Shown here one piece after another: positions 6,912 through 14,825 of a stretch of DNA of 64,000 nucleotides (the stretch's first letter is position 1; every line of letters starts with the position of its first letter). The DNA comes from an uncultured Lachnospiraceae bacterium (GTDB lineage Bacteria; Bacillota; Clostridia; Lachnospirales; Lachnospiraceae): positions 79,834 through 143,833 of the forward strand of contig CAJUDY010000005.1 of assembly GCA_910584945.1 (NCBI GenBank). The letters are read 5' to 3'. Made by a program: the position numbers and the translations under genes. Below the pieces are notes generated by a model. That model was not told where the DNA came from, made no database searches, and saw only the letters and a list, made by a program, of their open reading frames with translations.

Positions 6912-8409
6912 ATAATCTCTCCATCTCCTTCATACTTTTTCTTAAGCGCGCTTCCTGCTCCCTCCGGTTCAGAAGCGGCTCCATCTCCGGACGCAAAAAT
7001 CCAATCAGCGAAGCGTCCCCGTGCTTCTGGATTCCCACAAGCCAGTCCGTCAGCTCCTGCTCTTCCCCAAAGCAATTTTTTAAAAAATCCGTCATTTCAT
7101 TGAGGAACCGTAGAAGCTCCTCCTTCTGCGCCTGAACAAGGGCTTTCGACCGGCTCCTCTCCTCCTCAAGAAGCGCCTTCCCCGCCTCCGGCTCCGGAAG
7201 ACGAAGAGGCCCCGTCAGAAGCTTCGAGAGCCACTCGTCCACCTGCGCCTCCATGGACGCTTCCCAGGGGGTTAGAAGGTCGTTCTCCTTCTTCACCTTT
7301 AAAGCATGAAACCGCCGCTCCAAAAAGCGCTCCGGACTCTTTTCTTCGGATTCTTCTTTCATATAGGAGAAATACTGTGAGAGCACTTCTCTCTCCCGTT
7401 CCCATAGTCTTAAGGCGCTTCCGTAAGCCGTCATTCGTCCCCAGGCTCCGGATAAGAGATGACTTAGAAAAATACACCGCACGTCCCCCGGCGCTTTGGA
7501 GAGCCGCTCTATAAGCGCCCGGGTCTCCTCCCCGGAAAGCGTCCCGGTAAGAAGCCCCGCCACCGGGTAAGCCCCAAGAAAGGTTTGGTTCAACTGATAG
7601 TAAGCGGCAAAATCCGCCGCGATCTTCGGCACCCTCAAGAACTCTTCTATAAAGCTTCTGCCCACGGACATTCCCTGTCTCTCATACTCCGTAAGCAGCA
7701 CCGACAGATCCTCCCAGCCCCTGGCTGTGACAAACTCTTTCTTCTCCCTGGTCAGCGTCACCTGATAAAAATGCTCCGGATGCAGCTCCAGATAAGAAAG
7801 GACCGCCGGATGTATCCCCTGTTGCAGCGCGTAGCCCTTCCAGACCCCGTAATCCGCTTCCACCGTCAGCGTCCGCACCCGGTCCATAGCCGCCATATCA
7901 AGCTCCCGAACGGCCTGATTGTACTCCTTCGGATTCCCTGCCGCCACGATCACCCAGCCCTTTGGAACCTTGTGATTCCCGAACATCTTGTACTGCAGAA
8001 ACTGAAGCATCGTCGGCGCCAGCGTCTCGGAGACACAGTTGATCTCGTCGATAAACAGGATTCCCTCCCGGTATCCGGTCCGCTCCTGATATTCATAGAC
8101 CGCGCCGATGATCTCGCTCATGGTGTACTCGGTCATGGTATACTCCTGATCCCCATACGTTTTCGTCACCAGCTTCGGCAGTCCCACGGCGCTCTGCCGG
8201 GTGTGATGGGTGATTGTATAAGAGATGAGCCCCACCTGACACTCTCTGGCCGCCTGCTCCATGATCGCCGTCTTGCCGATCCCCGGCGGTCCGATCAGGA
8301 AGACCGGTCTCTGGCGAAACTCGGGAATCCGGCTCTGTCCCCGGTCGTCCTTCGCCGTATAGGCTTTCAGGGTGCGGATAATCTCTTCTTTTGCTTCCTG
8401 TATGTTCAT
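6889..8409 (-). CDS. MoxR-type AAA+ ATPase
   Basis: The 506-aa protein is an AAA+ ATPase of the MoxR/RavA kind. These usually work as chaperones together with a VWA-domain partner. It shows Walker A GPPGIGKTA (residues about 40-48), Walker B ILFIDEINC (about 131-139) and sensor-1 VIVAAGNPKEYN (about 166-177). The C-terminal half is long, helical and highly charged. The ATG at 8409 overlaps the TGA of the upstream VWA gene in the form ATGA, which indicates tight translational coupling, so the in-frame codon at 8424 is less likely. Client proteins are unknown. Confidence 0.88.
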   Translation of the reverse strand: MNIQEAKEEIIRTLKAYTAKDDRGQSRIPEFRQRPVFLIGPPGIGKTAIMEQAARECQVGLISYTITHHTRQSAVGLPKLVTKTYGDQEYTMTEYTMSEIIGAVYEYQERTGYREGILFIDEINCVSETLAPTMLQFLQYKMFGNHKVPKGWVIVAAGNPKEYNQAVRELDMAAMDRVRTLTVEADYGVWKGYALQQGIHPAVLSYLELHPEHFYQVTLTREKKEFVTARGWEDLSVLLTEYERQGMSVGRSFIEEFLRVPKIAADFAAYYQLNQTFLGAYPVAGLLTGTLSGEETRALIERLSKAPGDVRCIFLSHLLSGAWGRMTAYGSALRLWEREREVLSQYFSYMKEESEEKSPERFLERRFHALKVKKENDLLTPWEASMEAQVDEWLSKLLTGPLRLPEPEAGKALLEEERSRSKALVQAQKEELLRFLNEMTDFLKNCFGEEQELTDWLVGIQKHGDASLIGFLRPEMEPLLNRREQEARLRKSMKEMERLYEAGDRK

Positions 8410-9743
8410 CGTCCTGTCTCCCATTCCATCTCGATATCCAAAGTCAGCGTCTGGGCCCAGGCCGGCGCCTTCCCCCGCATCAGCTCCTCGTTTAAAAATA
8501 CAAAGGCGGTCTCATAATCCGGCTTATGCTCCGGATAAATCCCGTCGCCGTCCGTAAAGTAAAGAAGTCCTTTCAAATCCGAAAGCTCTCCCTCTCTTTT
8601 CATCTGGTCCACCAGCCGAAACACCGGGGTAAAGTCCGTATCTCCGTGTCCTTTCACTTCCATCTTTTCCAGATAAGCCTTCCACTCCTCCTCGCAGGTC
8701 ACGCACACATGCTCCTGCACCGCGCAGTCGCACTGAATCAGATGAATCCGCATATTCCGGAAGAAGTTTTCCTTCTCCTCCAGGATCTCCCAGGTCTCCG
8801 TAAGAAACCGCCGGACCACCGCTCCCGAGCAGGAACCGGAAGTATCGATGGCGATCACAAACTCCAAAAGTCTCCGCATCTCCTTGTACTCCAGAGGTTC
8901 CAGGAAGACCAGATTCTCATACATCCTCCGGCTGTAGTCGTAAGGAATGTAATCAAAGCTGTCCATATCAAGAGACAGCTCCTCCTGACTGACCGCGAAC
9001 TGCTTTAAGAACTGGCGGTAATCATAAGCCCGCTCCTTCTGAAGCACGATCTGCTCCCTTACCGTCCCCCGGCTGCCTCCCGCCTGCCTTCTGTGTTCTT
9101 CCTCCCGGAGCTCCATCTGCTCGAATACCGTCCGCCAGCGGTGAACCGCCTCCGTCAGCCGCCGGGCCTTCTCTTCTCTGTACGCACACTCTTCATGGAT
9201 TTTCCGGGAGTTCTCCTCCTTCGCTTCCCAGAAGCGGTGATTGTCCCTCCGGAAGATCTCCTCCAGCTTCTCCATACGCTCCGGCGCAAGGGACGAAAGC
9301 CACCCGGAAAGTTCCCGCTCGTGAAACCTGATCTTCGACTCTCTGATCTGCCGATAGCACCGGCTTCGTTCCTCCGGAATCGGCCACGTAAACCCCTCCA
9401 CGTGCATCCGATCGATCCGATACTCCGTCATCAGATCACAGGCCAGATGCCAGATCCGCTCGGTGCAGGAGTAATCCCGCAGCGGATGCAGATACAGGCC
9501 GTGAAGCAGAAGATGGAGATACTGCCGCTCCAGCACCTCCGACCGCCCGGAAAAAAGCGCGAACACCTCGTCCTCTTTCCAGTATATAGTCTCCCCGTCC
9601 GTACCGGAACCCTGGTCCGTCCACACGACTTTCGGAATCTCAAAAGCCGCCCGGAAGGCCGGAAGCTTCTCCTTAAGACGACCTCTGACGTAGCGAAGCG
9701 CATCTTTTGCAAGCGCTCTTTTCCTTTCCTGTAATACCTCCAT
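8406..9743 (-). CDS. VWA-like protein with putative metallopeptidase N-domain (DUF2201 type)
   Basis: The 445-aa protein is the first gene of the operon with the MoxR-type ATPase. The N-terminal part resembles the DUF2201 metallopeptidase-like domain and contains HLLLHGLYLHPL (residues about 77-88). The middle is a charged helical region (residues about 160-230). The C-terminal part is a VWA-like domain with a MIDAS-type metal site, AIDTSGSCSG (near residue 290), and an FTDGDG motif near 395. MoxR-VWA pairs are known for metal insertion and complex assembly, but nothing here names the client. The ATG at 9743 has AGGAGGAG upstream. No clear promoter is visible, and a dispersed repeat lies 35 bp upstream. 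Confidence 0.85.
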   Translation of the reverse strand: MEVLQERKRALAKDALRYVRGRLKEKLPAFRAAFEIPKVVWTDQGSGTDGETIYWKEDEVFALFSGRSEVLERQYLHLLLHGLYLHPLRDYSCTERIWHLACDLMTEYRIDRMHVEGFTWPIPEERSRCYRQIRESKIRFHERELSGWLSSLAPERMEKLEEIFRRDNHRFWEAKEENSRKIHEECAYREEKARRLTEAVHRWRTVFEQMELREEEHRRQAGGSRGTVREQIVLQKERAYDYRQFLKQFAVSQEELSLDMDSFDYIPYDYSRRMYENLVFLEPLEYKEMRRLLEFVIAIDTSGSCSGAVVRRFLTETWEILEEKENFFRNMRIHLIQCDCAVQEHVCVTCEEEWKAYLEKMEVKGHGDTDFTPVFRLVDQMKREGELSDLKGLLYFTDGDGIYPEHKPDYETAFVFLNEELMRGKAPAWAQTLTLDIEMEWETGR

Positions 9744-9777
9744 CCGCGCTCCTCCTCGTTCTACCTTTCATACGCCC

Positions 9778-9817
9778 TAGTACCGCTGCGTCCCTTCCCC
9801 TAAGCGCAAGCGGGGTC
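9778..9817. repeat. Dispersed 40-bp repeat, copy A (second copy at 27192)
   Basis: TAGTACCGCTGCGTCCCTTC and the following GCGCAAGCGGGGTC segment recur at 27192-27230 with one C missing, and weaker similarity continues for about 35 bp on the right. On the minus strand it can fold, CCGCTTGCG pairing with CGCAGCGG. It lies between the divergent VWA and DtxR-type genes. Confidence 0.75.
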
Positions 9818-9882
9818 TGGAAGACTTATCTGCTCCCGGCAGGCGACCGGATGGTGTCCGGATTGCGCAAGCGTTCCCCCTC

Positions 9883-9911
9883 TTGAAAATCCTCCCCCTG
9901 TATGGTATCCT
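9883..9911 (+). promoter_or_regulatory. Sigma-A promoter of the DtxR/MntR-type gene
   Basis: -35 TTGAAA (9883-9888), 17-bp spacer, -10 TATCCT (9906-9911). A small palindrome, TCCTAGGA (9908-9915), overlaps the -10, which would fit self-repression by the metal regulator, though this is inference. Confidence 0.65.
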
Positions 9912-9942
9912 AGGAACAGGCAAAAAGGGGGGAAATCAACAT

Positions 9943-10302
9943 ATGAAAATGCAAGAATCACCGGAAGACTACCTGGAAGCCATCCTGGTCCTCTCCAGAG
10001 AACTCGGCAATGTCCGCTCCATTGATGTTGCCAACCATCTGGGATACAGCAAACCCAGCATCAGCGTTGCAATGAAAAGGCTCCGGGAGAACGGCTATAT
10101 TGCGCTGGACGACAGCGGTCATCTGATTCTGACCGGCTCCGGTCTGGCCGTCGCCCTGAACATCTATGAGAAGCATCTGGTCCTGACCCAGTTTCTCATC
10201 TCCATCGGAGTGGACGAAGAAATTGCCAAAAAAGACGCCTGCCGCATGGAGCATGTCATCAGCGACGAAAGCTTCGAGAAAATCAAGCAACTGCCCCGCT
10301 GA
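9943..10302 (+). CDS. DtxR/MntR-family metal-dependent transcriptional regulator
   Basis: The 119-aa protein has an N-terminal winged helix (residues about 1-65; ESPEDYLEAIL, VRSIDVANHLGYSKPSISVA as the recognition helix, LTGSG wing). A dimerisation and metal-binding domain follows, with KDACRMEHVISDE carrying the conserved metal-ligand residues Cys, Glu and His. It lacks the C-terminal SH3-like domain of DtxR, which is normal for the short MntR-like form. It probably senses manganese or iron. The ATG at 9943 follows GGGGGG. It is a single gene on the plus strand between two minus-strand operons and ends at a terminator, so its targets are elsewhere. Confidence 0.9.
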   Translation: MKMQESPEDYLEAILVLSRELGNVRSIDVANHLGYSKPSISVAMKRLRENGYIALDDSGHLILTGSGLAVALNIYEKHLVLTQFLISIGVDEEIAKKDACRMEHVISDESFEKIKQLPR

Positions 10303-10352
10303 CGGCTTTTGGGAAAACCGAAAATGTTACGGTGAATCACGTAAACGCAAAT

Positions 10353-10387
10353 AACTCCCGGCACACCATGTACCGGGAGTCTCTTTT
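10353..10387. terminator. Bidirectional terminator between the DtxR-type gene and cheV
   Basis: ACTCCCGG pairs with CCGGGAGT around an 11-nt loop (about 10354-10380), followed by CTCTTTTC on the plus strand. The same stem can end the flagellar superoperon, whose last stop codon is at 10391, although the minus-strand T-run is weaker. Confidence 0.75.
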
Positions 10388-10390
10388 CTG

Positions 10391-11329
10391 TTATTTACTT
10401 TCTCTGAGATCTTCCCGGAAACGCTCCAAAAGCTGGTCAATCACATGAACCAGATGGCCGATCTCCGGCTTGGTCAGCTGTTCATCCGCTCCCAAAGCCT
10501 CTCCTTTGATCCGCATCTGATCATCGATCAGGGAGGAGAAGATCACAACCGGTATCTTCTTCAGCCTGGGATCGTCTTTCACCAGCTTCGTCAGCCGGTG
10601 TCCATCCATCTCCGGCATCTCAATATCCGTGATGATCAGATTCACTTTGTCATACAGATGCTCATCATCCTTCAGCGCGTGCAGATAATTCCATGCTTCC
10701 TGACCATTGTTGAAATTCTTCACATCCATGAATCCGGCCCTCTCCAGAGAATCATCGATCATCTTCTGCAGAAGCACCGAATCCTCCGCGATCACCAATG
10801 GACTGTCACAGAGCGGGCGGTCGCCCATCTGCTCCACCTCGGAAATCTGAATCGACGTCTCCGGCGCGATCTCCGCCACGATCTTCTCAAAGTCAAGAAT
10901 CGTCACCAACTCTCCCGCACACTGAGCGATACCGGTGGCCACGCCCTCATCCCCGTGAGAAAGCGTCTTATCCGGCTTCTGGATATCCTTCCAGGAGATC
11001 CGGCTGATGCCCTCAATGCTCTGGACCCGGAAAGCAACCGTCATTTTGTTGAAATTCGTGACAATGAACAGATCTCTCGGCTTATGCCCCAGATCCTCAC
11101 CGGTCAGATAATACCCCAGATCAATAACCGTGATCAGGATGTCCCTCGGCTTGAAGATTCCTTCCACAGCCGGATGGGCATGGGGCATCATCTTCACCTT
11201 CTCACTCATCATGATCTCTTTGACTTTCGCCACATTGATCCCGTAGAACTCGCCCTGAATCGTGAATTTCATAATCTCGATTTCATTCGTACCCGACTCA
11301 AGAAGAATACCTTCTTTTTCTTTCTCCAC
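10391..11329 (-). CDS. cheV: Chemotaxis protein CheV (CheW-like domain fused to a receiver)
   Basis: CheV couples receptors to CheA and takes part in adaptation through phosphorylation of its receiver. The 312-aa product has a CheW domain (residues about 10-150; EIMKFTIQGEFYGINVAKVKE at its start, then TVIDLGYYL) and a C-terminal receiver (about 180-305), with DIEMPEMDG carrying the phospho-acceptor Asp, FSS as the switch Thr/Ser region and LTKP with the invariant Lys. The chosen start is GTG at 11329, eight bases after AGGAG. It overlaps the end of cheD and is the last gene of the flagellar superoperon. Confidence 0.94.
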   Translation of the reverse strand: MEKEKEGILLESGTNEIEIMKFTIQGEFYGINVAKVKEIMMSEKVKMMPHAHPAVEGIFKPRDILITVIDLGYYLTGEDLGHKPRDLFIVTNFNKMTVAFRVQSIEGISRISWKDIQKPDKTLSHGDEGVATGIAQCAGELVTILDFEKIVAEIAPETSIQISEVEQMGDRPLCDSPLVIAEDSVLLQKMIDDSLERAGFMDVKNFNNGQEAWNYLHALKDDEHLYDKVNLIITDIEMPEMDGHRLTKLVKDDPRLKKIPVVIFSSLIDDQMRIKGEALGADEQLTKPEIGHLVHVIDQLLERFREDLRESK

Positions 11330-11345
11330 TTCTATCGCTCCTTCC

Positions 11346-11831
11346 TTACAGATGTCTCTCTGGTTTCCCCGCCGTACGGATGATAACATCCCCATTCGCA
11401 ATGTTGATGAGCATCGTCCTTGCATAACTTCCGCCGGTATCTTCCGCCTTGATACGCATCCGTTCTTCCATCAATAACTTCTTTACCATCGCGGCATTTC
11501 TCTGACCGATGTTTCCAAAATCCGAGTTGCCCCGGATCTCGAACATCTTCGCTCCTCCTGCAATCTTCACGATGGTTCTGCTTTTCAGCATTCCAAACGC
11601 GGTCAGCTTGCGGATCATCTCCTGAATACCGCTGTCTGCATATTTGAATACCTTCGGATCTCTTGGATCAGTCCTCGAAGGCAGCATAATGTGCAAAAGC
11701 CCTCCCAGCCGAATGGCCGGATCATACATCGTGATCCCGATACAGGAACCCAGTGCGTAAGTGATGATCTGCCCTTCACCCCTGGCAAACTTCATGTCGC
11801 CGATTCCTACCTTGATATCTTTCCCCGTCAA
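11346..11831 (-). CDS. cheD: Chemoreceptor glutamine deamidase CheD
   Basis: CheD deamidates glutamines in chemoreceptors and, bound to CheC, links adaptation to CheY-P levels. The 161-aa product has the catalytic Cys in YALGSCIG (Cys30) and the catalytic His in LHIMLP (His47). The conserved AGGAKMF and IGQRNA segments follow. The start is a TTG at 11831 whose TGA overlap with the end of cheC shows coupling; the next ATG would remove conserved N-terminal residues. Its partner CheC is directly upstream. Confidence 0.94.
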   Translation of the reverse strand: MTGKDIKVGIGDMKFARGEGQIITYALGSCIGITMYDPAIRLGGLLHIMLPSRTDPRDPKVFKYADSGIQEMIRKLTAFGMLKSRTIVKIAGGAKMFEIRGNSDFGNIGQRNAAMVKKLLMEERMRIKAEDTGGSYARTMLINIANGDVIIRTAGKPERHL

Positions 11832-12451
11832 CTTGACACACCTAATTTCTCTAATATCCTGTTCAAAGACTGAATGTCAGGCAGCATCAAAAGTCCATCG
11901 GAAAGCCTGACACCATCCATAATAAACTCCGCATTGATATACATTAACTTATCTGTCTCATAACCGTACTCCGCAATGGGTACCGTCAGTATCCCGCCCA
12001 GCATATTGACCGTGGAGCTTGGAACCGACAGATCGATATCCACACCCACCAGCTGTGCAAAGGCATTGATATACGAGCAGATGATGATATTGCCCACTTC
12101 CTCCAGAGCAGAATAATCCATCTCGTCCATTTCTTCGAAAGAAGTGTATTTTTTCCCAATCAGCTTCTCCAGCACGGCATTCGCCATATCCATCTTGAAG
12201 ATGAACAGAATCAATCCGTTCACGTCGTTGGACATCTGCACCAGGGTCGCCGCCACCAGCTCCTCGATCTCTCCGATCTTATCTACCGCCTCCTCGTATC
12301 CGAGTACGCTCACCTCCGGAATCGAGATCCGGATCTCCTTCTGCAGGAGCTTGGACAGAGCCGTCGCCGCGTGACTGGTACCAATGCTGCTGATCTCCTT
12401 CATGACGTCCAGTTCCTGAAGGTTCATTTCCTCATAGCTTTTAATTCTCAT
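11828..12451 (-). CDS. cheC: CheY-P phosphatase CheC
   Basis: CheC removes phosphate from CheY-P and binds CheD. The 207-aa protein has the CheC/FliY fold with two pseudo-symmetric active sites. The second is canonical (ALEEVGNIIICSYINAF, with the Glu and Asn of the ExxN signature). The first reads KEISSIGTSHAATAL, with Ser22 where Asn is expected, so that site may be inactive. The ATG at 12451 follows GAGGTGA closely; a GTG 6 nt upstream overlaps that site. The gene overlaps cheD. Confidence 0.92.
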   Translation of the reverse strand: MRIKSYEEMNLQELDVMKEISSIGTSHAATALSKLLQKEIRISIPEVSVLGYEEAVDKIGEIEELVAATLVQMSNDVNGLILFIFKMDMANAVLEKLIGKKYTSFEEMDEMDYSALEEVGNIIICSYINAFAQLVGVDIDLSVPSSTVNMLGGILTVPIAEYGYETDKLMYINAEFIMDGVRLSDGLLMLPDIQSLNRILEKLGVSS

Positions 12452-12472
12452 AGTCACCTCTTGATGATGTGC

Positions 12473-13222
12473 TTATCCCCGGAGGGAGTTAATGGTGGAT
12501 TCGATTTCATCCTCTGTGGTAACGACCTTCAGCGCATAGGAGAATGCCCGCTGGGTCTCGATCACCTTTACCATCTCGTCTGCCATACTCGTTCCGGAAG
12601 TCTCCAGCGCGCTGCTGGCAATGATGGGACTCTCAATCAGGATGGGCTCCGCTCCCTCGTCGGAAGGTGCGAATTCATCATTTCCCACATTCATCAGACG
12701 GCTGGGATTATTGAAGGTATAGAGGGCAAGACTGCTCTTGATCGCCGCCATGTCTTCCGCTCCTTCCCCGTTCTCATCCGGCATCTGCCCCACCTCGATG
12801 GGCTGCTGGTTGCGGTCCAGCACCAGCTTGTTGGACTCGGTAGTCAGATAGAACCTCCCGTCCAGCTCGCCCCGGTGAAAACGCCCGCTTCTTGTGTACG
12901 TGATCTCCTCGGTCCCCACATCCTGCACCATGAAAAACGCATTGTCCTGCATGATGGCAAAGTCCAGTTCGCTTCCGGTCTGCGTGACCGCCGACGCCCC
13001 AAAGTCCGTATAGGTCCGCTGCACTCTCATGCCGTTGCCCGCCATCAGCTCGGTGACCGCATCCTCGGAATCATTCAGATTATAATTCAGAAGATCGGAA
13101 AAAGCCACATTCTTCGCCTTAAACCCATAGTTGTTGATATTGGCGAGGTTGTTGGAAACCACGCTTAATTTTGCCAGAAAGCTCCCGGCCCCGAGAGCCC
13201 CGGTATAAAATGACTGATACAT
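12473..13222 (-). CDS. flhP: Flagellar rod/hook-family protein (FlgG/FlhP type)
   Basis: This 249-aa protein of the distal rod/hook family is exported by the flagellar type III system. The N-terminus has the family helix with the VVSNNLANINNYGFKAK signature (residues about 21-37). The C-terminus ends in the heptad helix SMADEMVKVIETQRAFSYAL. Its place after sigD and flhO matches flhO-flhP of other Firmicutes. A separate canonical flgG is not in the window, so it may be the functional FlgG. GGAGG precedes the ATG. Confidence 0.88.
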   Translation of the reverse strand: MYQSFYTGALGAGSFLAKLSVVSNNLANINNYGFKAKNVAFSDLLNYNLNDSEDAVTELMAGNGMRVQRTYTDFGASAVTQTGSELDFAIMQDNAFFMVQDVGTEEITYTRSGRFHRGELDGRFYLTTESNKLVLDRNQQPIEVGQMPDENGEGAEDMAAIKSSLALYTFNNPSRLMNVGNDEFAPSDEGAEPILIESPIIASSALETSGTSMADEMVKVIETQRAFSYALKVVTTEDEIESTINSLRG

Positions 13223-13247
13223 TTTTTTCCTCCTGATGCTGTTATAT

Positions 13248-14018
13248 TTACAGTCTTCCTACGTCGGTCGACGATTTGCTCATGATCTGATCATACATCT
13301 TCAGCACCTGAGCCGCGCTCTGCAGCGCTCTCTGGGCCGTCATCATGGAGGTCAATTCCTCCACCATATCCACATTGGAATGCTCCAGGGTTTTCCAAAG
13401 CACGGTGGTCTCTCCCTCTTCAAGCTCTCTGGCGGCCTGGTCCGTGGAGAAGACGCCGTAGTCCTCCTTGTGGAGCTGCTCATAGTCCTCAAAATCCACA
13501 ATTCGAAGCTTGCCGAACTCCCGGGTACTGCCGTCCCGGTCCACCACCCGGATGGTTCCGTCAGCGCTCACCTGAAAATCTTCATTGTCAATCTGGATCG
13601 GCTGACCGCCTTCCCCCTGGACTCTTCCCAGCGTGTTCAGCATCAGATAACCTTCGCTGTCCACATTGAAAGAACCGTTTCTGGTATAGCGGACTCCGTT
13701 CTCCGTATCCACACAGAAAAATCCTCTCCCGCTCAGGGCGAAATCATAGATCCCGCCGGTGGGATCGAAGCTTCCCTGCTCATAGTTCACATAGGTTCTC
13801 TCGGCGGTCCTGATCTTGGAGGTTACGCCCAGCTCCTCCTGAATGTCCTTATTGGTCCTTCCTGTGCGGTAGAGCATCTCCTCCTCAAAAGTGTTGCTGA
13901 CCATCTTATCCCGCTTATAGCCCGCGGTCTGAATGTTCACCATATTATTGCTGATCACATTCAGGTTCCGGTTCTGTGTCAGCATTCCGGATGTCAGGTT
14001 ATAGAATCCCTGGTACAT
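13248..14018 (-). CDS. flhO: Flagellar rod/hook-family protein (FlgF/FlhO type)
   Basis: This 256-aa rod protein has the N-terminal helix and the NVISNNMVNIQTAGYKRDK signature (residues about 19-37), a beta-rich middle with the DFALSGRGFF segment, and the C-terminal helix SNVDMVEELTSMMTAQRALQ. It is probably the proximal or distal rod subunit (FlgF- or FlgG-like). It sits between sigD and flhP with short gaps, and its ATG follows GGAGACAGGGG. Confidence 0.88.
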   Translation of the reverse strand: MYQGFYNLTSGMLTQNRNLNVISNNMVNIQTAGYKRDKMVSNTFEEEMLYRTGRTNKDIQEELGVTSKIRTAERTYVNYEQGSFDPTGGIYDFALSGRGFFCVDTENGVRYTRNGSFNVDSEGYLMLNTLGRVQGEGGQPIQIDNEDFQVSADGTIRVVDRDGSTREFGKLRIVDFEDYEQLHKEDYGVFSTDQAARELEEGETTVLWKTLEHSNVDMVEELTSMMTAQRALQSAAQVLKMYDQIMSKSSTDVGRL

Positions 14019-14043
14019 ACCCCTGTCTCCTCCTTCATCATAT

Positions 14044-14802
14044 TTATAAATAAGTGCTCATATAGTCTTTCAGCTTGCGGATCGCGCCGCTGTGGATCTG
14101 GGAAATCCTCGGCTCGCTGACCCCCAGCACCTGGGCGATCTGTCCCATGTTCAGTTCCTCCACATAGTACAGGGAGATCACAAGCTGTTCCTTTTCTTTC
14201 AAGGCTTTTACCGCTTCGGCCAGAAGCTGCCTGGACTCTTCTTGAAGAAACGCCTTCTCCGGCTGGGAACCTGCATCCCCGCTGGACAACTGCAGCGACT
14301 GGTGTTCGTCCTCGTCGTCAATCAGCATATCCAGGGACAGGACGTTCATGATCACACTCATGCGCTGAAGCTTCCGGTATTTTTTCACATCCATACCGAT
14401 GTGCCTTGCAACCTCTTCGTCGCTGGCTTCGCTGCCCAGAGCAATCCTGGCCTCTTCCATCATCCGGACCTGTTTGCGGAAATCTCTGGGCATCCAGTCA
14501 TTTTTGCGCACCAGATCGATGATCATCCCCCGGATTCGTCTTGAGATAAAAGTTTCAAACTTATTATCCCGCTCCGGGTCGTATCTGTCAATCCCTTTCA
14601 TGATGGCAATGACGCCTTCATTGATAATATCTTCCATCTGCAGCGAACCGGCATAGATTCCCCGCATCTGGGAAGCAATGGTCTTGACGATATACAGATA
14701 CCGCATCACCAGTTCCTGTTTGATCGAAAGCTCCCCGCTCTCCTGGTATAAGGCAAGGAGTTCTTCATTTGTCTTATCTTTTAGATTTCCTGTCTGAAGC
14801 AT
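14044..14802 (-). CDS. sigD: Flagellar sigma factor SigD/FliA (sigma-28)
   Basis: This 252-aa sigma factor drives late flagellar and chemotaxis genes. Region 2 is at residues about 15-95 (MEDIINEGVIAIMKGIDRYDP, FETFISRRIRGMIIDLVR). Region 3 follows (DWMPRDFRKQVRMMEEA). Region 4 at the C-terminus (EKEQLVISLYYVEELNMGQI then LGVSEPRISQIHSGAI) carries the helix-turn-helix. The ATG at 14802 has GAAGGG upstream; an in-frame GTG 12 nt earlier overlaps that site. It follows flhA directly: flhF and flhG, usually found between them, are missing. A matching promoter lies before cheA at 40041. Confidence 0.95.
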   Translation of the reverse strand: MLQTGNLKDKTNEELLALYQESGELSIKQELVMRYLYIVKTIASQMRGIYAGSLQMEDIINEGVIAIMKGIDRYDPERDNKFETFISRRIRGMIIDLVRKNDWMPRDFRKQVRMMEEARIALGSEASDEEVARHIGMDVKKYRKLQRMSVIMNVLSLDMLIDDEDEHQSLQLSSGDAGSQPEKAFLQEESRQLLAEAVKALKEKEQLVISLYYVEELNMGQIAQVLGVSEPRISQIHSGAIRKLKDYMSTYL

Positions 14803-14825
14803 TATCCCTTCCACCTCTTAATGGA

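Noticed and set aside
10305..10390. Possible extra regulatory RNA between the DtxR-type gene and cheV
   Set aside because: The only structure is the terminator hairpin at 10353-10387; nothing else stands out.
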